Of a DNA stretch of 12,607 bases, positions 1-6,973 are shown in pieces (positions within the stretch are counted from its first letter, which is position 1; every line of letters begins with the position of its first letter). The stretch covers positions 52,808-65,414 of the forward strand of contig PAXM01000021.1 of assembly GCA_002714485.1 (NCBI GenBank). The letters run 5' to 3'. Both the position numbers and the translations under genes were made by a program. Source of the DNA: Acidimicrobiaceae bacterium. Its GTDB lineage: Bacteria > Actinomycetota > Acidimicrobiia > Acidimicrobiales > MedAcidi-G1. Below the pieces are notes generated by a model. The model was not told the origin of the DNA and ran no database searches. It saw only the letters and a program-made list of their open reading frames with translations.

Positions 1-1029
1 CCGGCCAACCTCAACATCGGGGGCGTGCACGTAGATCCAGTTGTCCTCGAAGCCGTCCTCCCAGGGAACTACCAGAGCAACGGTAAGAAAGTCCCGAAAG
101 CCAAGCCCGTTGGCCGCTTTTCGGACATCAGCGGGCACCGGCGGGTCCATTGCGCTGATCAGATGGGGGAGGGGCATCGACGAGATGACGTCAGTTGCTT
201 CCCAGACGACCGGCCCTTCGGGACTCAGAGCCTCGACTTCAAAAGCCCGTCCGTCCGTGTGGCCGACCCGTCGGACCGGATGGGACAGCAGCACGGCTGA
301 GCCTTGATCTGTCACGAGTTCCGTACAGCGCTCCCACATCATTCCGGGGCCGTAGCGGGGATACTCGAACTCCTCGATGAGACTCGTCACGTCGGTCCGG
401 TTTCGGCGCGGCATCAGGGAGTTCATAACGGCCCGCAGGAGCGAAAGATTCTTGATCCGCTGGGCTGCCCAGTCTGCCTGGAGCTCGGTTCCCGGGACCC
501 CCCACACTTTCTCCGTATAGGTCTTGAAGAACGTGCGGTAGAGGCGCCAGCCGAACCGACTGGCTACCCAACCTTCAAAGTGAGTCTGATCCCTGGGAGG
601 CCGAATTCGGACCCACAGGTATGACAGCACGCAGCGCACAGCCTCGATCGGTCCAAGGTTCCGTAGGGCATTCATGGCCCGGAGCGGATAGTCGTAGAAC
701 CGACCCTTGTAGAAGATCCGGCTCATTCTCGGACGGACAAGGAAGTCCTCAGGCTCGAGGATCTCGTGCCAGAGGTCTGAAACCACCCGAACTTTTGTGA
801 AGAAGCGGTGGCCTCCGATGTCGAAACGCCACCCGTCCCGAACAGCGGTACGGCTGATACCGCCGACCACGTCGTCGGCCTCCAGCACTGTGGTAACGAC
901 GCCCGCCTTGCCGAATTGGTAGGCGGCGGTTAGGCCGGCCGGACCGGCCCCGATGATCACGGGCCGAATCGTGTTTGACGACGACAACTGCTGATGGTTG
1001 GTCGTGGCGGGTTCGGAGGAGGCGTTCAT
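1..1029 (-). CDS. FAD-dependent oxidoreductase, UDP-galactopyranose-mutase/COG1232-like (3' end outside window)
   Basis: The reading frame is open from ATG at 1029 down to the window edge, giving 343 codons with no stop, so the C-terminus is missing. Residues 24-33 form a Rossmann dinucleotide fold (VIIGAGPAGL), followed by an acidic strand end (VLEADD) and a VGGISRT-type FAD motif. IGGHRFF and GRFYDYPL segments and a KTYTEKVWG segment are typical of the amine-oxidase-fold flavoproteins found beside surface polysaccharide genes, where UDP-galactopyranose mutase and protoporphyrinogen-oxidase-like enzymes belong. The exact substrate cannot be read from the sequence; a sugar-nucleotide or polyprenyl-linked substrate is inferred from the divergent GT-C glycosyltransferases. 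The first 20 residues are polar and poorly conserved-looking. No Shine-Dalgarno sequence or good -10 box was found for this start; the nearest candidate is TAGCCC only 4 nt upstream. Confidence 0.85.
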   Translation of the reverse strand, partial: MNASSEPATTNHQQLSSSNTIRPVIIGAGPAGLTAAYQFGKAGVVTTVLEADDVVGGISRTAVRDGWRFDIGGHRFFTKVRVVSDLWHEILEPEDFLVRPRMSRIFYKGRFYDYPLRAMNALRNLGPIEAVRCVLSYLWVRIRPPRDQTHFEGWVASRFGWRLYRTFFKTYTEKVWGVPGTELQADWAAQRIKNLSLLRAVMNSLMPRRNRTDVTSLIEEFEYPRYGPGMMWERCTELVTDQGSAVLLSHPVRRVGHTDGRAFEVEALSPEGPVVWEATDVISSMPLPHLISAMDPPVPADVRKAANGLGFRDFLTVALVVPWEDGFEDNWIYVHAPDVEVGR

Positions 1030-1113
1030 TGTCGGGCTAGTCGGTTTGGCGACGTCCGAGAAGGACACCAGCCGTGACTGAGCGAGCGTACCGGTCGTTT
1101 GAGGCCCTGACGG

Positions 1114-1119
1114 TACGCT
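1114..1119 (+). promoter_or_regulatory. -10 box TACGCT of a leaderless promoter
   Basis: TACGCT ends 7 nt before the GTG at 1127, so transcription would begin at or next to the G of the start codon. An in-frame stop at 1100-1102 rules out an earlier start. No recognisable -35 hexamer lies 17 nt upstream. Confidence 0.5.
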
Positions 1120-1126
1120 CATCGGC

Positions 1127-2656
1127 GTGGGCACCGGGGATGGAGATCGCTCGGCGGTGCCGCCCGGCCTGCTTCTCGTTGCGGGCGCCGCGGTGGCTCT
1201 GGGACTGGTCCTACGCTTCGTGGCTCCGTCACCCATGTGGCTGGACGAGGCCATCTCAGCATCGCTGGCTGACGAGGTCGGGATTGGTTGGTCAGCGCTG
1301 GTGGACGCTCTTCGACATGACGGGCACCCGCCTCTCTATTACGTGCTGCTGGGGGCGTGGTCTGACGTGTTCGGCACCACCGATGCCGCTCTTCGGGCGT
1401 TCTCGGGTGTACTCGGCGTTCTCTCGTTGCCGTTGGGATGGCTGGTAGCTCGGCGACATCTAGATCGACGGGGATCAATCATGGTGGTGGCCGTCCTGGC
1501 GTCCAGCCCATTCGCCGTGCGGTACGCCACCGAGGTCCGAATGTACGGCCTGCTGCTGGTGCTGCTACTCGTGCTCCACCTAGTGGTTGTCTGGACCTGG
1601 GAGCGCCCGTCGGCGGGTCGGGCGGGAGTGATAGCCGTCGTGGTGGCTGCCATCCTGTTAACCCACTACTGGGCTCTATTCGCGGTGGCCGTCCTCGGAA
1701 TCGGGACGCTGGCCTCGCGCCGTGTCGACCGACGGCGCGGGAACCATCTTGTCGGAGGCGTAGTCGCCGGCTGTCTGGGCTTCGCCCCATGGATTCCGGT
1801 TCTGATCGACCAGATGGCCCATACCGGGACACCGTGGTCGCCGGCGCCCCGCCCCACGGTGGTCGTCGCTCTTACCCTGGAGGCCTATGGCGGGGGACGT
1901 GGGGCTGAGGCACTGCTGGTCGTGGTTGCTTTTAGCGTGCTGCTGGTCTTGGGCCTGGGGAGTCGCCAGGGTCCGAATGGATCGACGCTGGGCCTCACGA
2001 ATCTGCCCTGGCTGCGAGTAGTCGTTGTCGCCGGTGCGGCCACCATGACTCTGGGAGCGGTGGTAAGCCTGGCCACCGACACGGCCTTCCAGGGTCGATA
2101 CGGGGTGTTCGCCCTTGTCCCACTGGTGCTTGGTTGCGCGGTCGGGCTTCAGCGGATGACACCACGTTCGTCGGTGGCGGCCCTCGCTCTATTGGTCCTG
2201 CTCTCGGGGGTGTCGGTCGCCCGTGAGGTCTCTCGGGACCGGACCCAGATCGGAGAGGTCGCAGATGTCGTAAAGGCGGAAGGCTCCACGGAGGATCTCG
2301 TGGTCTTCTGTCCGGACCAGTTGGCACCCGCCGGAAGCCGTCTCCTGGCCGATGGGTTCATCACGCTGTCCTATCCGATGCTTGATGACGGTCGGCGAGT
2401 GGACTGGGTGGACTATGCGGAGCGAAATGCTGGCGTCGACGTCGATGCGGTAGCTGATGCCATCGCCATGGAGGCTGGAGGTTCAGACAACGTCTGGTTG
2501 GCATGGATGGATGGGTACCTGACCTTTGAGGGACAGTGCCCCCGGCTCCGGTTGGCCCTTGCCGAGCGGTTGGGTCGTCCGGTTAGGGCGGTTCATGCGG
2601 ATTCTGAGGCATTCGACGACGCGGCCAACCTTTCGAGGTTCCCGGGGGGATCGTGA
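1127..2656 (+). CDS. GT-C fold membrane glycosyltransferase, PMT/ArnT (GT39/GT83)-like
   Basis: A 509-residue polytopic protein. The first membrane segment (about residues 13-32) is followed by an extracytoplasmic WLDEA motif (38-42), whose acidic residues correspond to the catalytic or metal-binding site of polyprenyl-phosphate-sugar transferases. HPPLYY (67-72) and EVRMYG (136-141) are further hallmarks of the PMT_2/ArnT-like superfamily. Many hydrophobic helices follow to about residue 365, then a soluble tail of roughly 140 residues. The family transfers a sugar from a lipid phosphate carrier to an acceptor outside the membrane; the donor and acceptor here are unknown. GTG 1127 is chosen because of an upstream in-frame stop and the leaderless -10 box. 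The stop overlaps the next gene's start by 4 bp (GTGA), which implies translational coupling with a second GT-C protein. Confidence 0.85.
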   Translation: MGTGDGDRSAVPPGLLLVAGAAVALGLVLRFVAPSPMWLDEAISASLADEVGIGWSALVDALRHDGHPPLYYVLLGAWSDVFGTTDAALRAFSGVLGVLSLPLGWLVARRHLDRRGSIMVVAVLASSPFAVRYATEVRMYGLLLVLLLVLHLVVVWTWERPSAGRAGVIAVVVAAILLTHYWALFAVAVLGIGTLASRRVDRRRGNHLVGGVVAGCLGFAPWIPVLIDQMAHTGTPWSPAPRPTVVVALTLEAYGGGRGAEALLVVVAFSVLLVLGLGSRQGPNGSTLGLTNLPWLRVVVVAGAATMTLGAVVSLATDTAFQGRYGVFALVPLVLGCAVGLQRMTPRSSVAALALLVLLSGVSVAREVSRDRTQIGEVADVVKAEGSTEDLVVFCPDQLAPAGSRLLADGFITLSYPMLDDGRRVDWVDYAERNAGVDVDAVADAIAMEAGGSDNVWLAWMDGYLTFEGQCPRLRLALAERLGRPVRAVHADSEAFDDAANLSRFPGGS

Positions 2657-3741
2657 CCTGGCAGGGGATCAGGGGCGCCCTGGTGGTAGTCCTCCCGGCG
2701 TGGGTGACCGCTCGGCTCCTAGTCGGGATGGGCTGGTTGGTGGCCGAGATGCTCGCCGACGGAGATGAGCCCGGTGCACTTGGCCGTGGACTACTGGCCT
2801 GGGATGGGGACTGGTACCGGTCCCTCATGGTCCATGGCTACGACGGGATGCCGTTGGAGGGGGTCCGCTTCTTCCCGGGCTACGTGTTTCTCTCCCGTGC
2901 GGTCGATGCCATCCTGCCGGGAGGGCAGACGACGGCACTGCTGGTGGTGGCCAACCTAGGAACGCTGCTGGCCATGGTGTTACTGCACCGGCTGGTCATC
3001 TTGGAGTCAGCCGACATTGGTACTGCTAGACGGGCGGTGTGGGCCCTGGCGTTGTTCCCGCCCGCCTTTGTGCTGGTGTGGGCATATTCCGAGGGACCTT
3101 TCCTGGCACTGGTGGTCGGGTGCCTGCTGCTACTCCGGAGGGAGCGCTGGTGGGAGGCGGCCCTACTGGCTGCGGGGGCCGCACTCGTGCGCCCGACCGG
3201 GGCTCTCCTCATGGTGCCGGCTCTTTGTGCGGTGTCCCGCCCTTTGACTACCGGCGGTGGATTGGCTGGTCGAGCAGCCGCCGTGGTGGCCGGCCCGCTC
3301 GCCGCGGGGGGATATGTGCTCTGGGCGTCTCTCCACTTCGATGAGCCTTTCGCCCCCTTGACCATGCAGCGCAGACTGCGTGGTGATCCCGTGGATCCGG
3401 TACGGCGACTGTGGGAGGGTTTAGGTGAGCTATTCGGGCCGGATGCGCTGGGCGACGGGTTACACATCGTGGCGGTAGCTGCCCTAATCGTCGTCCTTGT
3501 GGTGCTGGCCAGGTCGTGGCCGCTTCGATATGGAGCCTTCGCTGGCGCCTGTCTGGTAGTGGCCCTGGCCGGCGACAACCTCAACAGCCTGGAGCGCTAC
3601 AGCCTTAACGGAGTCCCGATTGTCCTCGGTGTGGCCACCATGGCAGGCCATCGGCGCCTCGGTGGGTTGGTACCTCTCGCCTCAGGATTGGCGTTGGTGG
3701 CGCTGTCAGCAGCTGCATGGTCCGGCTCCTACGTGCCCTGA
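2653..3741 (+). CDS. PIG-V/COG5542-like GT-C mannosyltransferase-type membrane protein
   Basis: A 362-residue hydrophobic protein with roughly eight to ten predicted membrane helices. WDGDWY at 50-55 followed by HGYDG (61-65), FFPGY (73-77), and WAYSEGPF (143-150) followed by VRPTG match the pattern of PIG-V-like integral membrane mannosyltransferases, which use polyprenyl-phosphate mannose. The two acidic residues of DGD are the likely catalytic-loop aspartates. A late ERYSLNG segment resembles the conserved C-terminal region of the family. The GTG start at 2653 lies inside the stop region of the preceding glycosyltransferase, so the two are almost certainly one operon and probably act on the same surface glycan or glycoprotein. 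The sugar and acceptor cannot be assigned from sequence. Confidence 0.8.
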   Translation: MTWQGIRGALVVVLPAWVTARLLVGMGWLVAEMLADGDEPGALGRGLLAWDGDWYRSLMVHGYDGMPLEGVRFFPGYVFLSRAVDAILPGGQTTALLVVANLGTLLAMVLLHRLVILESADIGTARRAVWALALFPPAFVLVWAYSEGPFLALVVGCLLLLRRERWWEAALLAAGAALVRPTGALLMVPALCAVSRPLTTGGGLAGRAAAVVAGPLAAGGYVLWASLHFDEPFAPLTMQRRLRGDPVDPVRRLWEGLGELFGPDALGDGLHIVAVAALIVVLVVLARSWPLRYGAFAGACLVVALAGDNLNSLERYSLNGVPIVLGVATMAGHRRLGGLVPLASGLALVALSAAAWSGSYVP

Positions 3742-4244
3742 AAACGCGGAAACGGCCCCGAGTAGCCTCCCGGCGAACCGGTCAACTTCTCGGAGCCGCT
3801 CCGACGTCCCGCTACCAGATGTCCGGTACCGGCGGGTGCCTCGTCCGGTAGGTCCGACTCGTCGCCCGAAGGCTTCTCGTCGCACCGCCCGTCCTCGACA
3901 CCTTGTGCCGGTGGCCGAACCGCTGGTTCCTTCCCCGGAGGGTTGGGCCAGCGAGGTTGCGGTCCTCCCCGAACACGCTTCCGGGGCTTTGCCAGGGTCC
4001 CGTTCCTCCGTCCGTCACCTGAGCCTAAGCTCCTGTGCCTTCTGGTGGATCGGTGCCATCCGGCTCCGTATCCCTTCGCCGTGTTCGGCGTGATCGCATC
4101 ATGGCCCTGGATGCACCAGCGGTCAACCGGAATTGGGGTTTTCCACCATAGTTACGATGATTTCCCCAGATGGATCGGGGGACATCCACAACATCATCCA
4201 CAGAACGGCAGTAGAACCGGCAGTAGAACCGGACGATGCGTGGT
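3742..4244. other. Intergenic stretch without a credible gene
   Basis: About 500 bp lies between the stops of the converging transcription units. Open frames here on both strands are Arg/Pro/Ser/Thr-rich, run into neighbouring genes in other frames, and resemble no family I know. I looked for RNase P RNA, tmRNA, tRNA and SRP RNA signatures and found none convincing. Several short dyads exist, for example GCATC/GATGC around 4096-4114 and a GCTGG/CCAGC arm pair around 3921-3951, but there is no U-tract terminator. The only clear structure is the 12-bp array at its right end, listed separately. Confidence 0.55.
4183..4230. repeat. Four consecutive 12-bp units: two CATCCACA-led, two GGCAGTAGAACC
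   Basis: CATCCACA occurs at 4183-4190 and again at 4195-4202. GGCAGTAGAACC is then repeated exactly at 4207-4218 and 4219-4230. All four units keep the same 12-bp phase, and the GAAC ending of unit 2 resembles the GAACC ending of units 3 and 4. The array lies 15 bp downstream of the CopD-like gene's stop. TCATCCACA (4194-4202) is one mismatch from the DnaA box TTATCCACA. Function is unknown. Confidence 0.7.
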
Positions 4245-4688
4245 TCAGGTAACCAGTCCGGCTCCAGCCAGGAGGGCACCGAGGGCGGTAAGGAAACCGA
4301 TCCCGCCGCTGACGCCCCGTAGGGCCGGCGACCGCGTCACTGTGTGCACGGCGGCAGCCGCCCCCGATATCCCGACGAGGAACAACTTGACGAGCATGGT
4401 GGCGAGATAGCCGTCGGATTGGTTGGATAGACCCACCTCGGCGAGTCCCCAGATGCCGGTTGTGACCGCCAGAGCGAAACAGGGCCACGCGACTTGTCCG
4501 AAGCGAACGGCGGCCATCCGGGGCGCGTCGGTCCCAAGGCTTCGGAGGACGCCCAGAAGGCCGAGCATCAGTATCTGCCCACCGACCCAACCCGCCACCC
4601 CGAGTAGGTGAAGGAAGGTCCGGACGGTGTCAAGGGTCAAGGCAGCGAGGGACGGGACTGCTGTAATGAGGGACGGGAGGGGACTCAT
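4245..4688 (-). CDS. CopD-like four-helix integral membrane protein
   Basis: A 147-residue membrane protein, taken from the ATG at 4688. The frame extends further upstream, but those codons lie within the preceding gene's 3' end and encode a charged, unconserved-looking stretch. Four hydrophobic segments are visible. The first contains HLLGVAGWVGGQ, the second RFGQVAWPCFALAVTTGIW, the third LVKLFLVGISGAAAAVH and the fourth GIGFLTALGALLAGAG. The His and Trp-Val-Gly-Gly in helix 1, the FG.VAWP segment and the single Lys-Leu start of helix 3 resemble the CopD (copper resistance D) membrane domain family. Many such proteins have no demonstrated copper role. It lies 28 nt downstream of the phosphodiesterase gene on the same strand and is probably cotranscribed. 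No Shine-Dalgarno is evident. Confidence 0.65.
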   Translation of the reverse strand: MSPLPSLITAVPSLAALTLDTVRTFLHLLGVAGWVGGQILMLGLLGVLRSLGTDAPRMAAVRFGQVAWPCFALAVTTGIWGLAEVGLSNQSDGYLATMLVKLFLVGISGAAAAVHTVTRSPALRGVSGGIGFLTALGALLAGAGLVT

Positions 4689-4716
4689 GGGCAGAGTCTG
4701 CCGTCGGCGGGCTCGA

Positions 4717-5484
4717 TCAGGCAGGCCATTGGTCCCGCGCGACAAGGACCGCACGCAATGCTGACGGGCGGTCGGTCATGAGGCCGTCGACCCCGAGGTC
4801 CAGGAGCCGGTGCATCTCGTCGGGTTCGTCGATGGTCCACACGTGGACCTGCAGTCCGCGTTGGTGGGCGTGGTCCACGAAACGCCGATCGACAATCGGG
4901 ATACCAGATTGGCGCACCGGTACCTGGAGGCAGTCGATACCGGTCGGCGTCGAAGCCAACCCGAGGCTGGCCAGGCGGAACCGGGCGGTGTCCAGTGGTC
5001 CCGCCGAGGTGCAGAGCTCTGGCCCAAGAAGGCGACGGCACCGTGTCAGGCGTCGGCCGGAAAACGATCCGATGCAGATCCGGTTCAGAGCCTCATGGCG
5101 TTGGATGGTCTCAGCAAGGGGGCCTACGACCCGATCGTCTTTGGGGTCGATGTTGATACGGGTTCCGGGGAAGGTCTCAAAGAGTTCGTCCAGAGTGGGG
5201 ATGTGCTCCACACCGCTGATCCGTGCTTCGGCTACCTCGGCGGCCGTGGATTCCGAGATGAGACCGGATCGATCGGTCACTCGATCCAGCGAGTCATCGT
5301 GGAAGGCCAGTACGACGCCGTCAGCAGTGAGGTGGACGTCGGTCTCCAGATAGCGGTAGCCAAGCGAGACAGCGTGGGCGAAGGCGGCCAAGCTGTTCTC
5401 TGGATATTCCTCGGCGCCGCCGCGATGGGCAAAGGCCAGTGGTCCGGAGTGGCTTAGGTAGGGGTGGAGGCGGGAACGTTGCAT
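4717..5484 (-). CDS. Glycerophosphodiester phosphodiesterase (GDPD family)
   Basis: A 255-residue single-domain enzyme, normal for the family. It hydrolyses glycerophosphodiesters, the head groups released from deacylated phospholipids, to glycerol-3-phosphate and an alcohol. The catalytic signature is complete: AHRGG with His20 and Arg21, PENSLAAF, the metal-binding pair ETD (Glu47, Asp49), the catalytic FHDD (His62), DRVTDRSG, IPTLDE, and the NIDPK lysine (Lys115). The C-terminal TIM-barrel elements VHVWTIDEPDEM and LGVDGLMTDRP are also present. No signal peptide is visible, so a cytoplasmic location is likely. The ATG at 5484 is supported by a -10 box 7 nt upstream, implying a leaderless mRNA. 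The gene is divergent from pyruvate kinase with only 44 bp between start codons, and is followed by the CopD-like gene. Confidence 0.93.
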   Translation of the reverse strand: MQRSRLHPYLSHSGPLAFAHRGGAEEYPENSLAAFAHAVSLGYRYLETDVHLTADGVVLAFHDDSLDRVTDRSGLISESTAAEVAEARISGVEHIPTLDELFETFPGTRINIDPKDDRVVGPLAETIQRHEALNRICIGSFSGRRLTRCRRLLGPELCTSAGPLDTARFRLASLGLASTPTGIDCLQVPVRQSGIPIVDRRFVDHAHQRGLQVHVWTIDEPDEMHRLLDLGVDGLMTDRPSALRAVLVARDQWPA

Positions 5485-5491
5485 GAATCTC

Positions 5492-5497
5492 AGGGTA
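5492..5497 (-). promoter_or_regulatory. -10 box TACCCT of leaderless GDPD promoter
   Basis: Read on the minus strand, TACCCT is followed by 7 nt and then the ATG at 5484, so the transcript would start at the A of the start codon. A -35 element spaced by 17 nt would occupy 5515-5520, which is largely the -10 box of the opposing pyruvate kinase promoter. Confidence 0.55.
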
Positions 5498-5516
5498 GGC
5501 GCCGATGGAGTGTCGC

Positions 5517-5522
5517 TAGCCT
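5517..5522 (+). promoter_or_regulatory. -10 box TAGCCT of leaderless pyruvate kinase promoter
   Basis: TAGCCT is followed by exactly 6 nt and then the ATG at 5529, placing +1 on the A of the start codon. A -35 spaced by 17 nt would occupy 5494-5499, overlapping the opposing GDPD -10 box at 5492-5497. Confidence 0.55.
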
Positions 5523-5528
5523 GATGAG

Positions 5529-6965
5529 ATGTCCCGTAGGACCAAGATCATCGCCACCATCGGACCAGCGTCGGATAGCGAGGAGACTCTCCGCGACCTG
5601 ATCAGGGCGGGAATGGACGTGGCTCGACTCGGTCTCGCCCACAACACGATCGACCAGGCAGCCGAGCGGATGGCGAACATCCGCCGTATAGCCGAGCTGG
5701 AGGATCGCTATGTCGGGATTCTCGTAGACCTTCCCGGCCCAAAAGTGCGCGCCGCGTCGTTCGGTGAGGCGGCGGTCACCATCACCGAGGATTCGGAGGT
5801 GTCTCTGCGTGTCGGGGTACAGGCCAGCACGGCAAGCGACATCGAGATCGACTATGAGGGCTTCCTGGTCGACGTGGAGATCGGAGACCGGCTGAGCATG
5901 GGGGACGGTCGGGTGGTCTTGGAGGTCCAGGAACTGGATGGCGACCGGGTCTCGGCCCGGGTTGCCCACGGAGGCGTATTGACCGGCAACCCCGGACTTC
6001 ACATTCCCTCGGACCGCCTCTCGATGCGGGCGCCCACCGACGAGGACCTGGTCGCCGTGGAACACTTTGTGGAGCTCGGGGCGGACATGATCGCTGTCTC
6101 CTTCGTCCGATCGGCTGAGGACCTGGCCCGGGTACCTATGGAACCCCACCCGACCGGTCCGATCGTGGTGGCCAAGATTGAGACTCGTGCCGCCATCCAG
6201 GACCTGCCAGCAATAATCGAGGCGTCGGGCGCAGTGATGGTGGCCCGCGGCGACCTTGGCAGCGAGTGCAGTATCGAGGAACTCCCGATCCTCCAGAAGG
6301 AGATCATTCGTCAGTGCATTGCCCTTGGCCGGCCGGCCATCACGGCGACACAGATGCTCGAGACCATGGTTGCCAACCCGGAGCCCACGCGTGCTGAGGC
6401 CTCCGACGTGGCCAATGCCGTCTGGGACGGATCGAGTGCGGTGATGCTCTCCGGGGAGACTGCCATCGGAGTGGACCCGGTGAACGTAGTGGCCACCATG
6501 TCCCGGATCGCCGAGCGGGCTGACGAGGCGTTCGACCACCGGGGCTGGGCTTCAGAGTTGTCCGACCTCCGGATGACCGACACCGAAGACCCGGACACGT
6601 CGACGACCGACGCCATGACGCAGGCCACTGCCCGCGCCGTCGAAGAGTTGGGGATCGGAACCATCCTCTGCGTGTCTGGGAGTGGGTTCACTGTCCGATC
6701 GATGGCCAGGTTCCGACCGGCAGCCCACATCGTGGGTCTGAGTGCCGACGAACGTACAGTGCGGCAATTGACTCTGAGTTGGGGGACCGAACCGATTCAC
6801 CTGCCTGAACAAGGCGACCTGGACGATCGGGTCTCCGCAGCGCTCGAAGTAGCCCGGAACCGGGGCGCGGTCCGGGCCGGAGAGTTAGTGGGCGTCCTGG
6901 CGGGCACCGACGTGAAGTCCCGTTCCACCAACGCCTTGCGGATCGAGCGGGTTCCCGAGGCCTGA
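5529..6965 (+). CDS. pyk: Pyruvate kinase, divergent variant
   Basis: A full-length 478-residue protein. Pyruvate kinase transfers phosphate from phosphoenolpyruvate to ADP in the last step of glycolysis. RRTKIIATIGPAS (3-15) opens the TIM barrel. VAKIE (Lys216, Glu218), ARGDLG (Asp242) and TATQMLE (Thr274) carry the catalytic and Mg-binding residues. The segment after it (residues 287-313), with SDVANAVWDG and SGETA, is canonical. The flexible B domain spans roughly 72-155 and the C-terminal domain roughly 335-478. DLPGPK (67-72) has Lys at the position that marks K+-independent enzymes. The usual RLNFSH motif reads RLGLAH (33-38), so the Asn and Ser ligands of the monovalent-cation/phosphate region are absent. 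All other catalytic residues are intact, so activity is likely, but a specialised paralogue is possible. Start ATG 5529 is supported by the leaderless -10 box. Confidence 0.93.
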   Translation: MSRRTKIIATIGPASDSEETLRDLIRAGMDVARLGLAHNTIDQAAERMANIRRIAELEDRYVGILVDLPGPKVRAASFGEAAVTITEDSEVSLRVGVQASTASDIEIDYEGFLVDVEIGDRLSMGDGRVVLEVQELDGDRVSARVAHGGVLTGNPGLHIPSDRLSMRAPTDEDLVAVEHFVELGADMIAVSFVRSAEDLARVPMEPHPTGPIVVAKIETRAAIQDLPAIIEASGAVMVARGDLGSECSIEELPILQKEIIRQCIALGRPAITATQMLETMVANPEPTRAEASDVANAVWDGSSAVMLSGETAIGVDPVNVVATMSRIAERADEAFDHRGWASELSDLRMTDTEDPDTSTTDAMTQATARAVEELGIGTILCVSGSGFTVRSMARFRPAAHIVGLSADERTVRQLTLSWGTEPIHLPEQGDLDDRVSAALEVARNRGAVRAGELVGVLAGTDVKSRSTNALRIERVPEA

Positions 6966-6973
6966 TCAGAGCG

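Noticed and set aside
1034..1039. TAGCCC as -10 box for the FAD oxidoreductase at 1029
   Set aside because: The conserved sixth-position T is missing and the spacing to ATG is only 4 nt, unlike the 6-7 nt of the other starts.
3921..3951. Possible SRP RNA apical hairpin on the minus strand (GGGGAAGGAACCAGC region)
   Set aside because: It resembles the CCGGAAGGAAGCAG motif only with an inserted GG and an altered AGCAG side, and the rest of the SRP fold is not visible.
3620..4093. 157-residue plus-strand frame running from inside the PIG-V-like gene into the gene-free stretch
   Set aside because: It begins within a well-supported gene in another frame, and the part beyond it is Pro/Arg/Ser-rich with no domain or ribosome site.
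4138..4202. Chromosomal origin (oriC) based on DnaA-box-like sites
   Set aside because: Only one site is within one mismatch of TTATCCACA, there is no AT-rich unwinding region, and no dnaA, dnaN, rpmH or gyrB genes are nearby.
4123..4590. 155-residue minus-strand frame reaching into the gene-free stretch
   Set aside because: Most of it overlaps the CopD-like gene in another frame, and its sequence is Arg/Pro/Ser-rich without motifs.
4810..5457. 215-residue plus-strand frame across the GDPD gene
   Set aside because: GDPD on the opposite strand has all catalytic motifs; this frame shows none and lacks a Shine-Dalgarno or leaderless -10 box.
5490..6539. 349-residue open frame antisense to pyruvate kinase
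   Set aside because: It mirrors a clear pyruvate kinase in GC-rich DNA, has low-complexity His/Arg/Gly-rich composition and no recognisable domain; a codon-bias shadow.
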